A DNA stretch of 64,000 nucleotides. It comes from Tetrahymena thermophila SB210. Its lineage: Eukaryota > Ciliophora > Oligohymenophorea > Hymenostomatida > Tetrahymenidae. The notes under the pieces were generated by a model that was not told the origin of the DNA, did no database searches, and worked only from the letters and a program-made list of their open reading frames with translations. The position numbers were made by a program, and so were the translations under genes. Location: positions 128,236 to 192,235 of the forward strand of contig NW_002476539.1 of the NCBI RefSeq assembly GCF_000189635.1, written 5' to 3'. Below are positions 37,154 through 49,703 of the stretch, piece by piece (position 1 is the stretch's first letter; each line of letters opens with the position of its first letter).

Positions 37154-37595
37154 CACAGATAACTATTTAAACCTTGATTTAAACAGTAGCGATTTTGATA
37201 TCCAATATAAAAGTAAATTTTTAATTGAATTTGAAGTTATTTAATTAATTTATTAAATTATAAAAGAATTAGAAGGTAAGTTAAATCACTTTGAAAAATA
37301 ATTTTTGACATTGTAATCTTAGAAATTATAGATAGATAATATAAATAAATTTATAAAAAACTTAATGGATTAAGATAAAAATAATGAAATAGATAAAAGA
37401 ATAATTACTAGTATACTAAAAAGTTAATGAATGTTAAATAAGTTTTATTTTAATCTAATTGCTTTAAATTATTAAAATTTTCTAACAAAAATTTAATATT
37501 AAAAAATTTTTCAACCTTTTAAATAAATTTGACATTCCTATTATATATTTAAATATACTGATGAAAATATTTATTATGAATAATGTATTCATTGT
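37154..37595 (+). repeat. Direct repeat, copy 2 (partner 33712-34115)
   Basis: Begins about 60 bases after the stop of the transmembrane gene, so it includes that gene's probable 3' UTR and flank. Small indels distinguish it from copy 1. Confidence 0.8.
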
Positions 37596-38292
37596 TTTTA
37601 AGTTTTTCTATTTATTTTTTATATATAATTCTTATGAAAAATGAATCAAATGATAAATTTTAGAAAAGATATGAAATAAGGTATTACTTAAAACCGCACT
37701 GAAAAACTAATTTTTATCTTTAATAATGAATTTTTATATTTTTCATTATTTTAAAGGGCATAGGGGAGGGGAGGGAGGTGAAGCGAATAAAAATGTAAGA
37801 GTTTTAATTTTGATACATAAATCTTTTAAATAAAGATAAATTAGAAAAATAAATAAATAGCTTTTGTTTATATAAATATTAAAAAATAATTGACTTTTAT
37901 AGAAATGTATGTAATTTATAAGAAAAATATAATTTAAAAGAAAAGTTATTCATTCTAAAATGTTTAATTTTCAAATTAGCCAATCAATAAAATAAATAGG
38001 TTTAATATCATAAGCCTACGAAACTTGAAGTTCTGCCTGTAATAATAGCCTAAAAATAATTTTTATAGTTAATTTTTATTTATATTAAACAAAAAATAAT
38101 TAATCCTAAACTTGGTTGGTTTAATCATATTTAAATTTGAGTAATATTAGGAATATTTTGGGTTTTAAGAGGTAATCTTCATTAAATTTAACGAATTCTT
38201 ATCGAAGTTAAATATGATTTGATTTTATAGTAGGTTTATTCATATTTTTTTTAACAAATATTGAAAAATTTTCACTGAATGTCATTTATTAT
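37596..38292. other. Intergenic with a G-rich tract
   Basis: AT-rich apart from the G-run cluster at 37756-37778. No gene seen. Confidence 0.5.
37756..37778 (+). other. G-quadruplex-like motif
   Basis: GGGCATAGGGGAGGGGAGGG followed by AGG: four runs of three or more G with loops of 4, 1 and 1 bases. It satisfies the usual G3+N1-7 pattern and stands out sharply in an 80% AT region. Not telomeric repeat sequence. Confidence 0.75.
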
Positions 38293-38600
38293 TCAGTGTT
38301 TTTAATGTTTCTAACTTTTCCTTTAGCTTTGAGATATATATATTGTTGCTTAAATAGTTCTTTTAATTTGTTATTTTATTTAATAACTACTTTTTATTAA
38401 ATCTATATTTTATTCCAAATAAGTCTTTGTTTCTTTTGGAATGTAATCTAAACACTACAAAACCTATCTGATCATTTCTTGCTGCTCATTAATAGAATTG
38501 CTTCTAGCTTCATTCAATTTTTTTAAGCTTTTCCAAGTAAATAAATATCTTTTGTTTTTGAAAAGCTTCTATCTAATTCATCTTCAGCTTACTCTTAACG
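38293..38600 (-). pseudogene. Coiled-coil ORF broken by a frame change at an A7 run
   Basis: The minus strand reads MNQIEAFQKQKIFIYLEKLKK from 38581. After a run of seven A (forward T at 38518-38524) a different frame continues smoothly as LNEARSNSINEQQEMIRQVL and on to TGA at 38293. Both halves have the same helical, Gln/Glu/Lys-rich character. A one-base change in the homopolymer would unite them, so this is a frameshifted gene fragment, a sequencing error, or less likely programmed frameshifting. Confidence 0.45.
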
Positions 38601-39230
38601 ACAATATAATTATTAAAAATCAAATATTTTTGTATTTTATTCAATTAATTTTATAATATAAAATCGAAAATATAGAAAAAATGCTTTTTTATTATTATGT
38701 ATTTTTGAGACAATATATTGAAAAATCGTAAATATAGTTCATACATAAAATCAATTAATATATAATCATCAGCAAACTTATTTGAATTAATTCCATCATT
38801 TTTAGATAGAAAAAATTATTTATTAAGTTGCATTTTAATTATTTTCACCAAAGATAATGTTTTTGATCTCTTTTAAAAATTATAAATACTACTCATCCAT
38901 CATAAATTTTATTTATTTTTCACCAAAAGAATTCAATTAAATAAATGAAGATCAATTAATAAATTGCAAAATTTTCATAGTAAATTTCGTCTGAAATACA
39001 TATTACAAGAATTAAGAAATAAAAAGTATAATAAAGTTAATTGATTATTTTAGAATAGTTACAAGAAGTTTACTATTTAATGAATAGAACAATTAATGGC
39101 TAATAAAAACATTTAAATTTATTTATTTATTGAGAGAGATATTGAGAAAACGAAAATAATTATAAAATGTAAAAAAAATATCATAAAAATTTCAGCCTAA
39201 AATTGCCAATCATAAATTGAGAGTATATTT

Positions 39231-39266
39231 GTATGTATGTATGTATGTATGTATGTATGTATGTAT
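39231..39266 (+). repeat. Microsatellite (GTAT)n
   Basis: About nine uninterrupted copies of GTAT, in the spacer 3' of the small acidic ORF. Confidence 0.9.
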
Positions 39267-39494
39267 TAATTATTAAAGTATACTTAAAGAATTAAATTTT
39301 AAAATCTTATTAATTTTAAAATAATTAGTTTTTAATAAACTAATAAATAAATAAATATTTATAATAGACTTTTTTATTCATTATCTTTGACTGATTGATT
39401 TTGTATAGATTTGTTAATTTATTTATAGACTACCTGATTTTATTGATTGTTCTAAAAATATTTCAATTTATTTGATTTTCTTATTTTAGTTAAT

Positions 39495-39758
39495 TCACTT
39501 AAAGAAGTCTTTTTCTTGATTTTAAATTTAATTATCAGAATATTCTTATGTATCCATTAATTCAATACAAAGTTATTGAAAATCATTAGCTCCAAATTCA
39601 TAATTGAAATCATGATATTTACCATCTTTTTAATCATCACTTATGGTAGGATCATTTGGTCCATAATATATCGTTCTATCTTATATATCTGTTATATTAT
39701 CATTGTAATCGTGTTCGCCAGTTCCTTAATGAACATATCTGTGTTACTCATCACCCAT
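39495..39758 (-). CDS. Small acidic protein, 87 aa
   Basis: ATG 39758, TGA 39495-39497, open with TAA/TAG as Gln. The sequence is hydrophilic and acidic, with Asp/Tyr/Asn-rich stretches (EHDYNDNITDIQDRTIYYG, KYHDFNYEFGANDFQQLC). The base composition is clearly richer in G+C and the amino-acid use far less Ile/Lys/Phe-biased than random AT-rich spacer. The opposite strand has a hydrophobic 73-codon frame that is just the antisense of this gene. No domain recognised. Confidence 0.6.
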
Positions 39759-40792
39759 TTTATCCTTTTATCATTCATTAAAAATATTAAAAATTAAAAG
39801 CTTTTTTTACAAAAACATTTATTTAAAAAAATAATCAAAAATATGGTATTAATAGACTAAATTTCTATATAAAATATAGCTATAGCTAAATTTCGAAAAA
39901 AATAATTATTTACTCGGATGAGTTTGAAGTTGGATTGTATTTATTATTTAAAAATGAAGTAGATAATACAAGCAGTTTTTTTAACTATTGCTTTTCTTTT
40001 CACTTACTTTTATATATAATATTAAAAGCATATATTATTTAATAATTCCTACTATTTTTCTTATCAAAAAAAAGATTCTCCTTTTTATTAATACATCCAA
40101 GAAATACAACAAATATTATTTTAGTAATATAAAATAGAAACAAATTTTTTAAAGTGCTTATTTATTTTATAATGTTAATTCATAGAAAGAAGAACATTGT
40201 CAAAATATTATCTAAAAAAACACTAAAAGTAATGGTATTTTGAAAGAGATCAAAAATGTATTGATTTTTAAGTATTAAATATTTATTTGAAATCTACGCT
40301 ATTTATTTTCTTTTTTTATAAATATTTCAATTTATATCTTTATGCGTCAACTAGCACTTTTAATATTTAAAAAAAGTCAGATTTAAACAGATGAGTCTCT
40401 CTATTACAATATTACAAGAAATAAAATCAACTGTTATCTACAATAGATAACTTACCATATATTTATTTTTGTATAGATCATTTTAGATTTAAAAATTGCT
40501 TATCTTTTTCACAAATAAATATTAATAAATAGTATTTAAGCATTTGACTTGATACAATTATTTTAAATTTAAACAAAACGAAGTATGTATAAAATTAGTA
40601 CAATAATTGGATTTATTAAATTTAAAAGATATAACTTAATTTTATATGATACGCATTTAATTTTTGATATATTTAATGTGAAATGTTAAAAAAAAACTAA
40701 TAAAGAAAGTTTCAGTATAAATAAATTATAATATTTATTTGTATTTTCTTAAATATTCTAAGTAATTCATTCTTGAATTTCCCGCTTCAAAT
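39759..40792. other. Intergenic
   Basis: AT-rich, between the RAP gene's 3' end and the small acidic ORF's 5' end (both minus). Nothing supported. Confidence 0.5.
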
Positions 40793-42262
40793 TCATTTTT
40801 ATTAATCCAAAAATTGATTAGCCTTTTTAATAAAAGGAGATAATAGCTTAGCAATATATAACTCCTTTTCATTTTCTTTGAGAGCATACCAATCATAATC
40901 TTTAATTTCAATAATAATATATCCTTATTTTTCCAAACATGTATGCTTGATTTAGTAAACACCTGAATATCTATTATGCACATAATGAAATCTGCCATTA
41001 ACTTCTACTACTATTTTTTTACCATCTAAATGTGTTAAAAAATCCACATTAAAAGAATCTATATGATGATTTTCCTTCAAGTGAATTTTAGGAATAAATT
41101 TCAAAAGATATGGTTGGATTTCCTCTTACACTTTACTAGATTAAACATGCATATTTTTATATCTGAAAGCAGGCATGAAAAAATCATCAATTTCTTTGTT
41201 TGTAAACAAAGAGTAAACTTTCAAAAATATGTTAAGAGGCTTAGAAATATGTAATGGAAGGTTTCTATCCTTTTGATGGTGAATTTTAATAAGCTTTAAG
41301 AGAATATCATGCATACTTTAAGTTGATTCAAACTGCAAAGCAAAAAAGAAAAGAATATTTGGAACATAAGGTAAAATTGTTTCATTAAAATACTATTAAT
41401 ACTCTTCAGCTAATAGCCTTTATTCTATTTGTCTAATAAAGTAACCCTCCATTTTTTAATTGAAGTAGTTAGCTTTTGTAAAAGCTGGTAAATAAACATT
41501 CATCATATCGCTAAAAGTCAATTTATTTTAAGCTGTGTTTTCAATTATGTTTAAAATCTTTTCTTGTACTGCATCATAAAATTCGACAGATCCTTTGAAA
41601 TTTTAACTATAAACTTTAACTATTTGCCTTATATGATTTTCTTCTAATTAGTCTAATCTTTATAAAAAGAAGCTTTCTAATTCAATTAAATAAAGTTTTT
41701 TTTGGCTTTTCTGCATAAAATATTCGAAAATAACACCAAGTTCTTTATTGCTGTAACGAGCATCAAATAAATCAGGCTTTTTCATTTATTGATATATCCT
41801 CTCGCGGAGTGGATTGTCTTAAATTTGGCATTTTTCAAGCACTCTTAAGCAACTAATGAATGCATTCTTATCTTTGATTTCATTGTTTTCTATTTTATCT
41901 TTTAAATCACTTTAACGTACTGCATCAATCAAGCTATCCCCTTTCTCTTTAATTGCATATAATATTTTATCAAAAGTCTCTGCTGATAATTCAAAATGTT
42001 GCTCATTTTCAGTATTCTATTGCTAATTCTCGCTTTAAATTTAATCTTAACAGTCATCATCTAAATCTTCTAGTTTTTATTGCTATTTATTAAAATGCTT
42101 GTTTTATTTATTAAGCCTTGCAAAGCAATACTTCTATTTCTTATGCAATTCAGCTTAAATCAATAAGAAAGTCCTCTGCTAATATTCAACTCCTACCTTA
42201 TTTAACAACTATAGTGAAAAAAAACCCTATTGCTTTAGAATTTTTGATATTCCTTTAATCAT
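40793..42262 (-). CDS. RAP-domain protein, 489 aa, probably mitochondrial RNA-binding
   Basis: Single exon, ATG 42262, TGA 40795-40793. The C-terminal RAP domain spans ~399-480: FNVDFLTHLDGKKIVVEVNG, then RFHYVHNRY, KHTCLEKQGYIIIEIKDYDW and a closing helix, matching the family pattern (V-DF, K-x-V-E-x-D/N-G, H-F, K-x-x-L-x-x-x-G-y, y-W). The usual Asp before Gly is Asn here. RAP proteins in animals (FASTK), algae and apicomplexans act on organellar RNA. The N-terminus (MIKGISKILKQQGFFSLQLL) is basic and amphipathic, fitting a mitochondrial targeting peptide. The middle is helical (HEAT/FASTK-like by inference). Mitochondrial RNA processing or translation is an inference. Confidence 0.85.
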
Positions 42263-43107
42263 TTCTTTAGAGAAAAAAACTTTATATATTAAACAAAATT
42301 AATTAAATGAAAAATAGTAGAAACTTCTATATCCAAATTTTTTTATGCTACTAAATTTTTAAATTAATCTTATTCTAAAATTAAGCTAGGTTGGCTGGCC
42401 AATGAAATTATCAGAATGTTAAAACATACCAAAATATCTTTGACTTTGTAAAGAATTTTATCAAATAAATTTATTTAAATAGATTTTAAAACCACCTTGT
42501 AAGATTGTTAAAAAGATAATAAAACAAACACATTTTAAATAGGATAATTTTTTTATTGTTAAATTTGTTAGTTTAAAAAAACTTGCTTGAAATTTTGATA
42601 AATAAATTTTTAATCATTAAAATTTTTATATTAAACATTAAATCAAAAATTTAAAATAAAATACAATATAAATTCCTTTTGAATCTTTCTTTATTCTTCT
42701 TATCATGATTATTTATTAAATAATTTATTTATTTTATAAAATTTAAAATTATTTTTCATCAAAAATTTTCAATTTTATTTATTTTTTTATTATTTTTTAA
42801 AATTAAAAAAAGATTTTAATAAATAAACATTTCTATCTATAAATTCTGATAAAAAAGATAATATGAAAGGATTTATTTTTTTATAAATTGGTTATTTACT
42901 CATTCGAAGGATTACTAAATAAAGTTTTAAATATAAATTAATTTTTAATAAATATAGTTTTTCAAGTCTATTCAATTTATTTTGATTAAAGAAGCATTTT
43001 TGTTTTTTTATTTTTGAAACTTTAATTTGATTCTGATTTATTTATTTAAAGTCATTTAATAAATTAAAATGAATAGGATTTTTTGTGTTTCATAGAGGAA
43101 TTTAAGG
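42263..43107. other. Intergenic
   Basis: AT-rich spacer with the RAP gene's promoter side and the next gene's 3' end. No coding segment seen. Confidence 0.5.
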
Positions 43108-44477
43108 TCAATTTATATGTTATGTGATTATTGATAAGGTGTTTAAATCTGGTCTGTCTGGAATATTTTTTTCATGTTTTATTAACCTTTCTAGTAATAC
43201 CTTTTCTAGCACCAAATTATTTCTTTGTAAATTTTCTTCATCGTAATTAAAATTCTTTTTGATTAGTTTTTGATCATCCAAATAATTATCTGCAAATTAC
43301 ATGGTTTCAATGTGGAATGGTGCTGATTTTTCATAATGTGGTAGCTTAACAACTTCTTTATTAAAATACTTCTTGTGAGAGTTAATGAAATGACACATAA
43401 GATTTTTAATTTTTGGTATATTTTTATCACTTCTAACTAGCTTAAAAGAATCTAAATTAAATTGTCTTGGCATAACATATTCCTTTTCTTCATTTTTATT
43501 TGTGAATTTAGTCAGTATTTGTCTACTTTATTTGGCATCTCTATCTTCAATAGCCTTTTTAACAAAAAATATTGAAACTTTATTTATGAAACAATTAAAA
43601 TCAATAAAATTTTCTCTATTAAACTTTATTCTTTTTTATCAAATATTTCTAATTGACTAAAACAATTTAATCTGAAATTTCTTTCATCCTACATTGGCTT
43701 TTACAAAATTAAAAATAGCACTCTTTATTTGTGCTAAAATAATTTAATTACCATTTAAATAATTTATTCAGTAGCTAATTTATTTAACAAAGTTATAATT
43801 TAATCAAACTTTAATATTCAAATTGTTTTTTTATAGTAGAATTTAACTAAATAAATAATAAATAATTGTTTCTATGTCATAAATGTATTTTGTTTTACTA
43901 AAAAAATTCTATTAGAATAATTAATGTTGTGTTTAAAGTTATTATTGATATTAAATTGATGCGTTGAGCAATTTTAATAGTTAGCTATTATTTATTTCTT
44001 TCCTTTTTTTCTATTAGTTAATTAATATTTCTCTTTAAAATTAAAATGAATATCAGATAGTTTATTTTTAAATTGTTTATTTACATGAAGAAGTCTTGTA
44101 ACTCTTGGAGGAATCGATTCATTTATTTTTTTAAATCCTGTAACTCTAGCTTACTCTATACTTTGAAGACTATTATTTGTTCTATGTGAAGGTTTAGTAT
44201 GAACATATTTAGTTGTGCTAAAGTTTTTTTTGAATAAATGAATAAAGTTTCCAAATCCATTATTAGTTGAGTTGATATTTGAAGCTGAGCTGTTATATCT
44301 TGAAGCCATTTGAAGGTTATCTAAGTTATCATAGTTTGAGTTTATCGAAGGTAACTTTAATGATAAATCACTGCTGCTATTTAAATCTAATTTCACACAT
44401 TATGTAATCAAAATGTTTCTTGGTTTGGTATTCTTTCTAATATTTTTATTAAGCTAAGAGGAATTTGAGCTTTCCAT
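43108..44477 (-). CDS. Hypothetical protein, 279 aa, two exons
   Basis: Exon 1 44477-44085, exon 2 43554-43108 (TGA), 530-base intron, both joins phase 0. The first half is Ser/Asn-rich and probably disordered (KLDLNSSSDLSLKLPSINSN, ASNINSTNNGFGN). The junction reads IPPRVTRLLH-AIEDRDAKQS. The second half is charged and helical (NIPKIKNLMCHFINSHKKYF, LVLEKVLLERLIKHEKN). No known domain recognised. The intron is long for this genome, so a small additional exon inside it cannot be excluded. Confidence 0.65.
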
Positions 44478-45385
44478 TACTTCCTTTAAAATAAAATAGC
44501 AAACTATCTTCTAATTCCTGGAGTATTCTTCAGTCCAAAAGATTGAAAATCTTATATAAAAAAACCTATCTTTAAGTTATTTAGCTATTTTATAATTTGT
44601 GAAGATTGTTATTAACTTATTTTGAATTGTATTATAATTAAAACTTATAGATTTAGGAACAAAAAAAAACCTAAAAATCAATAATTAATCAGTAAAGCAA
44701 TGAATATAATAAATATATACAAATCATTGTATCTATTTATCTATTTATTATAAATCAACTAATCAAAATGCAAATCTGGTTGGTTGTTTGGTTGGCTGGC
44801 TGACTTAAAAGTACCACTTCTTTTATTATTTCATTATATAATGAGATAGAAAAAATGTGTATTTTTATGATAAACTAGATTTTATTTGTTAAATTAGCAA
44901 ACATGTTCATAAAATAGTAATATATTATATTTTTGAAATAAAGTTTAAAATTATTGTCATATATTCATTAAATTTTTAAATACTAAACACATTGAAAATC
45001 AAAAATATTTAAATAAAAATTAACACACTGAAAAATATAATTTTTAAAATAGTTTTTAAAAAACTTCTAAAATAATTTTTTTATAATAAATAAATCAAAT
45101 ATTTTTTATTTTTTTAAATTAAATAAATTCAAATATTTTTTTTTTATAAAATTAAATAAATCAAATATTTTTTTTTATAAGATTAAAAGATAACTTTTTT
45201 AAGGGTAAATAAATATTTATAAATGCCTATAAACAAAAAAAGTTAAAAATATTTAAAATACTGTTTAGCTTTTTTAAGAAAGCAATTCTAATTTTTAGAA
45301 ATGTTTAACTTGTCTAATTAATTGATTAAAGAGCCTATTAATGAATATTTTTATTTAACAAATCATTAGCTTAAATTACAAAATA
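44478..45385. other. Intergenic
   Basis: AT-rich with a TTTTTTATAAAATTAAATAAAT-like imperfect repeat near 45080-45180. Holds the 3' end of the TRAPPC9 gene. No gene. Confidence 0.5.
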
Positions 45386-48300
45386 TCAAAGCATTATATT
45401 TTCTGAGAAATTGTAGTTTATATTTTTGATATTGTCAAGTATTGTTAGGCAAAAAATAAAATGTTTTTTATGTTGCTAGCCATATATTTTAAAGAAGCAT
45501 TAACCTTTATGCTCTCCTTTATTTTGGTCATTCATTTTTATGTCATTCAAATTTAAGTTATATCTGGTTTTACCATCTAGTACATAATATGTTTAGAATG
45601 ATAAAACTTCAGAACCTTCTTAGATGTTATTATCCAACCTCAGCTCACATGACAAGTTGTTTGAGAGGCCAACCTGATTCATGTCACAAAATGTAATTGT
45701 GTACTCATTCAAATAAGTTTAAACTTAACTTTCTTCACTTAGTAATTTAATATTTGTCTTTATTTGAATTGGTTGCTAGAAGATTTTTTTTAAGTTAGCT
45801 GTGTCTAAAGAAGGTAGAGGCAGCAAACCTTCGGAGTATCTATGAACATCCTTCCATTTTATTGAAAATATTTCTCTAAATTTCTTTTGCATAAATTCCT
45901 ATGGATCATAATCTTCTTCGTCTTGCTCTTCAATGAGCTTTTAAACCTTCTGAAGCTTAAATATTTTTGTGACCCTTTTATTGTTTGAGTAAAGGTCGCA
46001 CTAATCAATGCTGTTTTATTTCTCATAAAAAGTTAAAGTAAATTAATTATCAATTATGTTTGAGTTTTAAGGGAATAATAGAATGGCACCACTATTATTT
46101 TCATTCTAATTATATTATGTACTTTCACCAAACTACAATTATTGCTGCTATGAAATTATATTATCGTCTGTTTTAATGAATGTCATTTGTACGTAAAAAT
46201 AATCATTTAAATAATAATTTTAAACTCTTGAATCTTCTATAATCTTTTAGTTTTATTCATATATTTCCATACTGTCAATCAAAATACTCTCTTTTACTGT
46301 TATATTTTTTTTTAAGTGTATTTCCTTGATAAACTTGCTGCTACTGTTTTCCATATAACTTACCACAAAAGTCACTTAAGAAACCTATAAAAATTATTAA
46401 GTAAAATTGATAAAATATTTTAATTAAATTTAGTGAACAATAAATTAAATACTTCATAAGAAGACTGCTTCAGTTAAGGTAACTATAGTACTTTAAAATT
46501 TCCTTTTTTTTGCTTGAAAATAGAATTCTGCTCAACAAAAATCAATGTTATACTCTCATTTTTGTTTATAGAAACCTCACCAACTTCTTCAAAGCTATAT
46601 TAAACTGTTTTAAATTAATAAATTATAATTTTAGCAGTTTAAATAAAAATTATATTATAAACAAAGCTATATTTTTAATCATGAACAAAAAATCCTTTGC
46701 AAAAATATCAAGCTTAAATGTTAACGGTAAGAAATATTTACATTCCTAAATTGGTGGCTAATTGTAATCAATGCATGCTGAAATATTTAGCTAAGTTACT
46801 GGTAAGTCTCCTATGTTTTTCAAGTTTATTTAGAATTATATTTTTTGAGATTTCTCAAAAATAATATTTCCATTTTAATCGATATCTCCCAACAGTTCAG
46901 CGTTGAGATGAGGAAGCTTATCAAAAATCTCAATATTTTTCAAATCATATTAAACTTTTTTTTAGTTGTTTTACAGGTTAATTTTATCTTAGTGTTTTTA
47001 AAGGTAAATCAATCCGAAACCTCTTTCGTCAATGCAATGCTCATAAACAGTGTTAAAGCATCTAAATTTGATTGCTTCGATGCTCAAATTACCTGATTTA
47101 AGTGGTTTTATATTTTATTCTATCACAAATTCTGTATGATTCTTACTCACAAATATATTATTGGGATAATTTAATATTTCTACACCACTAACTTCAAAGA
47201 CAATGCAGTCAATCTACAAATCAAATCCAAACGAATTCACCAAAGTAATTCTATTATTTTATCATTTTAAAATAAAATAATTGAATAAAAACACAAATAA
47301 ATAAAATATTAATAAATTAAATCAATAATTAAGAAAGTTATTAAATAAATAAATAGTAAAATCAACTTAAAACTGATCAGCTCATCGGAAGGAAATTTAA
47401 GTTTCTACAAATTTTTTTTCTAAAAAGGATTGTAAATAAATAAACCCTTTTTCTCTTATTCGTTAGGTCTAATTAATTGATTAGAAGGGATTATGTCAAC
47501 TTTTTTAACAACTGGAAGATGCTCAAAAATAAAGTAACTATAATTAGGAGTATAGGGACACTCATTTCTTAAAGACAAATAAATTCTCTCCTTGTCTTAT
47601 TTATTTAAATCAGTAAATACATTAATGATATGCTTTTAAACTTAATTTTTCCTATTAATTTCAAAATATTTATGCTTAAATTAAAATTAAATAAATAAAT
47701 AATTACAGCTTAGGTTAATCAGCAAGACACTCTATAAACTCAAATAAAAATGCCATTTAAATTTTGAGCCAAAATTATTCACTCTTTTTTCCTTCTCCAA
47801 AAGGACTTAACTCATAAAATTTATAATATTTAGCAGCTATACTCATTAATTTTTAACAAACATTTGAATTATATTTGTTAATCAGCAAGGCAGCCTAATT
47901 AATTTTAATAAAATAAAAAGAAATTAATTAACATTTTCAAGTGAAAATAATTATTAATTAATTAAATTGTTTAATATTAAAATTATTTAATTTTCTACTT
48001 TTCTTAGATAGAAACCATATTTTCTAAGCATACCAAGTTATTTGTACATACCAGCAATAGACTAAAAGCATTGTGAAGACTCCACTTTATCATTTAAGGT
48101 ATAATTCATTTCAAAATAGTAAGCCATATCATTAAATTACAGTTTAAATTAATACTCAGATAAAACTTTCATATATTTAAATGCTATTTCAATAAAGAAA
48201 TTTGAAAATTTAGTTTTAAGTATGCAATCCATAGCTTCTTTCATCCTTGTAGAGACTTCTTACTCAAAATCATTAACGGATAAAGCTGTTATTAATAATT

Positions 48301-49703
48301 TATTTTTGAACTTGTAATATATTCTTGCTGTGCAGCTTGTTTAGCAAGAAGCTATCCATAAGTAATCTTCACATTTTTTAAGAATCTTTAAACCATCTGA
48401 ATAGTAACCTATTGCATCTTCAAATGATAGCAACATCATACAGTAATCGCCCATCATTTTTAAAGCTCTTCCTTCTTTTCTTTTCTTAAGCTTAGAAGAA
48501 TCAGTCACCTTTTCTTCTTTCATATGAACTTTTACAGTATTTTAAGGATCTGACCTTTTATAATCATATAAAATACTCTAAATATTGCTATTATTTATAT
48601 CTAAATTTTATTATTTATGTTAGTAAATTACCAAACATCCAAATTTTAATAAGAATATAAATGTTAAATATCTAACATAAATTTATCAAATTAGTATCAA
48701 CATTTTATTTTAAAACTAAAAAATAATATTTTAAAATAGATCATGTTTTTATTGATTTTATATAATTAATTTATGGCTTTTTGTATGAATTGAGGTAACT
48801 AAAATATTTCAATTTATTTAAATAAATTTATAAATTTGTTAAGTATTAATTGTTAAAATTAGTAATTTAAAATAGATTTTAATTAAATTCTTACTTAAGT
48901 TTTTCTAACTCGAGAGCAAAATTGATAGAAATATCAACAATAATCTATTATATTTAATTTTAAAGAGTTATTTAGCTTGCTTCTCTTTCTATTTCAATAT
49001 CTTCAAGAAAGCAAAATGATGTTTCATATGGAACCATCTCTCTGATATCTTTTTCTTTAGAACCCATAATAAAGAGCTTCATTAGTGTTTAACGACTTTA
49101 AGATACTCTCTTTCATTTTATTTATTTATTTAATTTAAATTATTAAAATTTTTATTATCAAATATTTTTTTACGCTTTTAAGTTTGATAAACTCTTCTTA
49201 AAATTAATTTATATCGTTAGAGTCAGAATCATAAAACGCTATTGCACCTGCAGCAATCCTGTAAAATCAAAAATGAAAACTAATTTATGATGAAATAGTA
49301 AATTTAATGATTTTACATGTGCAACTCGTATCCAGGCCACTCAGTTTATATGACATAATCTTAAAATTACAAATTCATTAAACTTTTATTCCATTCCTAT
49401 TTTGATATCGAAAGAAAATTCATAAATACTAAGATAAATATTCTCAATTTTATCAACTTTTTGCTTTAAATATGGCGATAGTTTAGTTTTAATTAATTTT
49501 AAATTATCCTAGGAAATATTAAGTGATTAGAAAGACTCTTATAACAACTTTAAAAAATCTTTAAATTAATCAGATTTCATATTTCCCATTTGATAACATT
49601 GAATAGTAACTCGTGTATGATCATCTAAGCTTTTTTGAATATTTGATAGCTATAAATAAGTGCTATTGTACTGCTAAACTATTTAATAAGCTTGTTCCTC
49701 CAT
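45386..49703 (-). CDS. TRAPPC9: TRAPPC9/Trs120, TRAPP II subunit, about 1115 aa
   Basis: Ten exons (minus): 49703-49458, 49396-49317, 49258-49174, 49109-48895, 48587-47999, 47894-47707, 47651-47367, 47250-46742, 46604-46453, 46384-45386. Phases agree throughout and the sum is 1116 codons; human TRAPPC9 has 1148. TRAPP II is a Rab11-type exchange factor in Golgi and endosome traffic. Family landmarks: KRKEGRALKMMGDYCMMLLS with EDAIGYYSDGLKIL then DYLWIAS (helical repeat); IAGMYKQLGMLRKYGFYLRK; EHLPVVKKVDIIPSNQLIRP and KKGLFIYNPFQKKN; ITLVNSFGFDLQID (start of the Ig-like region); INLKNIGDLPVTQLNI; and VTFVVSYM...HLKKNITVKESI near the C-terminus. The first ~120 residues are diverged and the 5' exon join (donor GTTGAT) is the weakest part; a separate short gene at 49703-49345 is the alternative. 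Confidence 0.9.

Noticed and set aside
41063..41254. Plus-strand frame of 63 codons
   Set aside because: Antisense to the RAP-domain gene.
46354..46510. Separate 322-aa gene starting at ATG 46354
   Set aside because: The frame is open upstream and a phase-0 splice joins it to TRAPPC9; VTFVVSYM just before the ATG fits the TRAPPC9 C-terminal region, so it is an internal Met.
46510..47096. Two plus-strand frames of about 80 codons
   Set aside because: Both are antisense to TRAPPC9 exons and introns.
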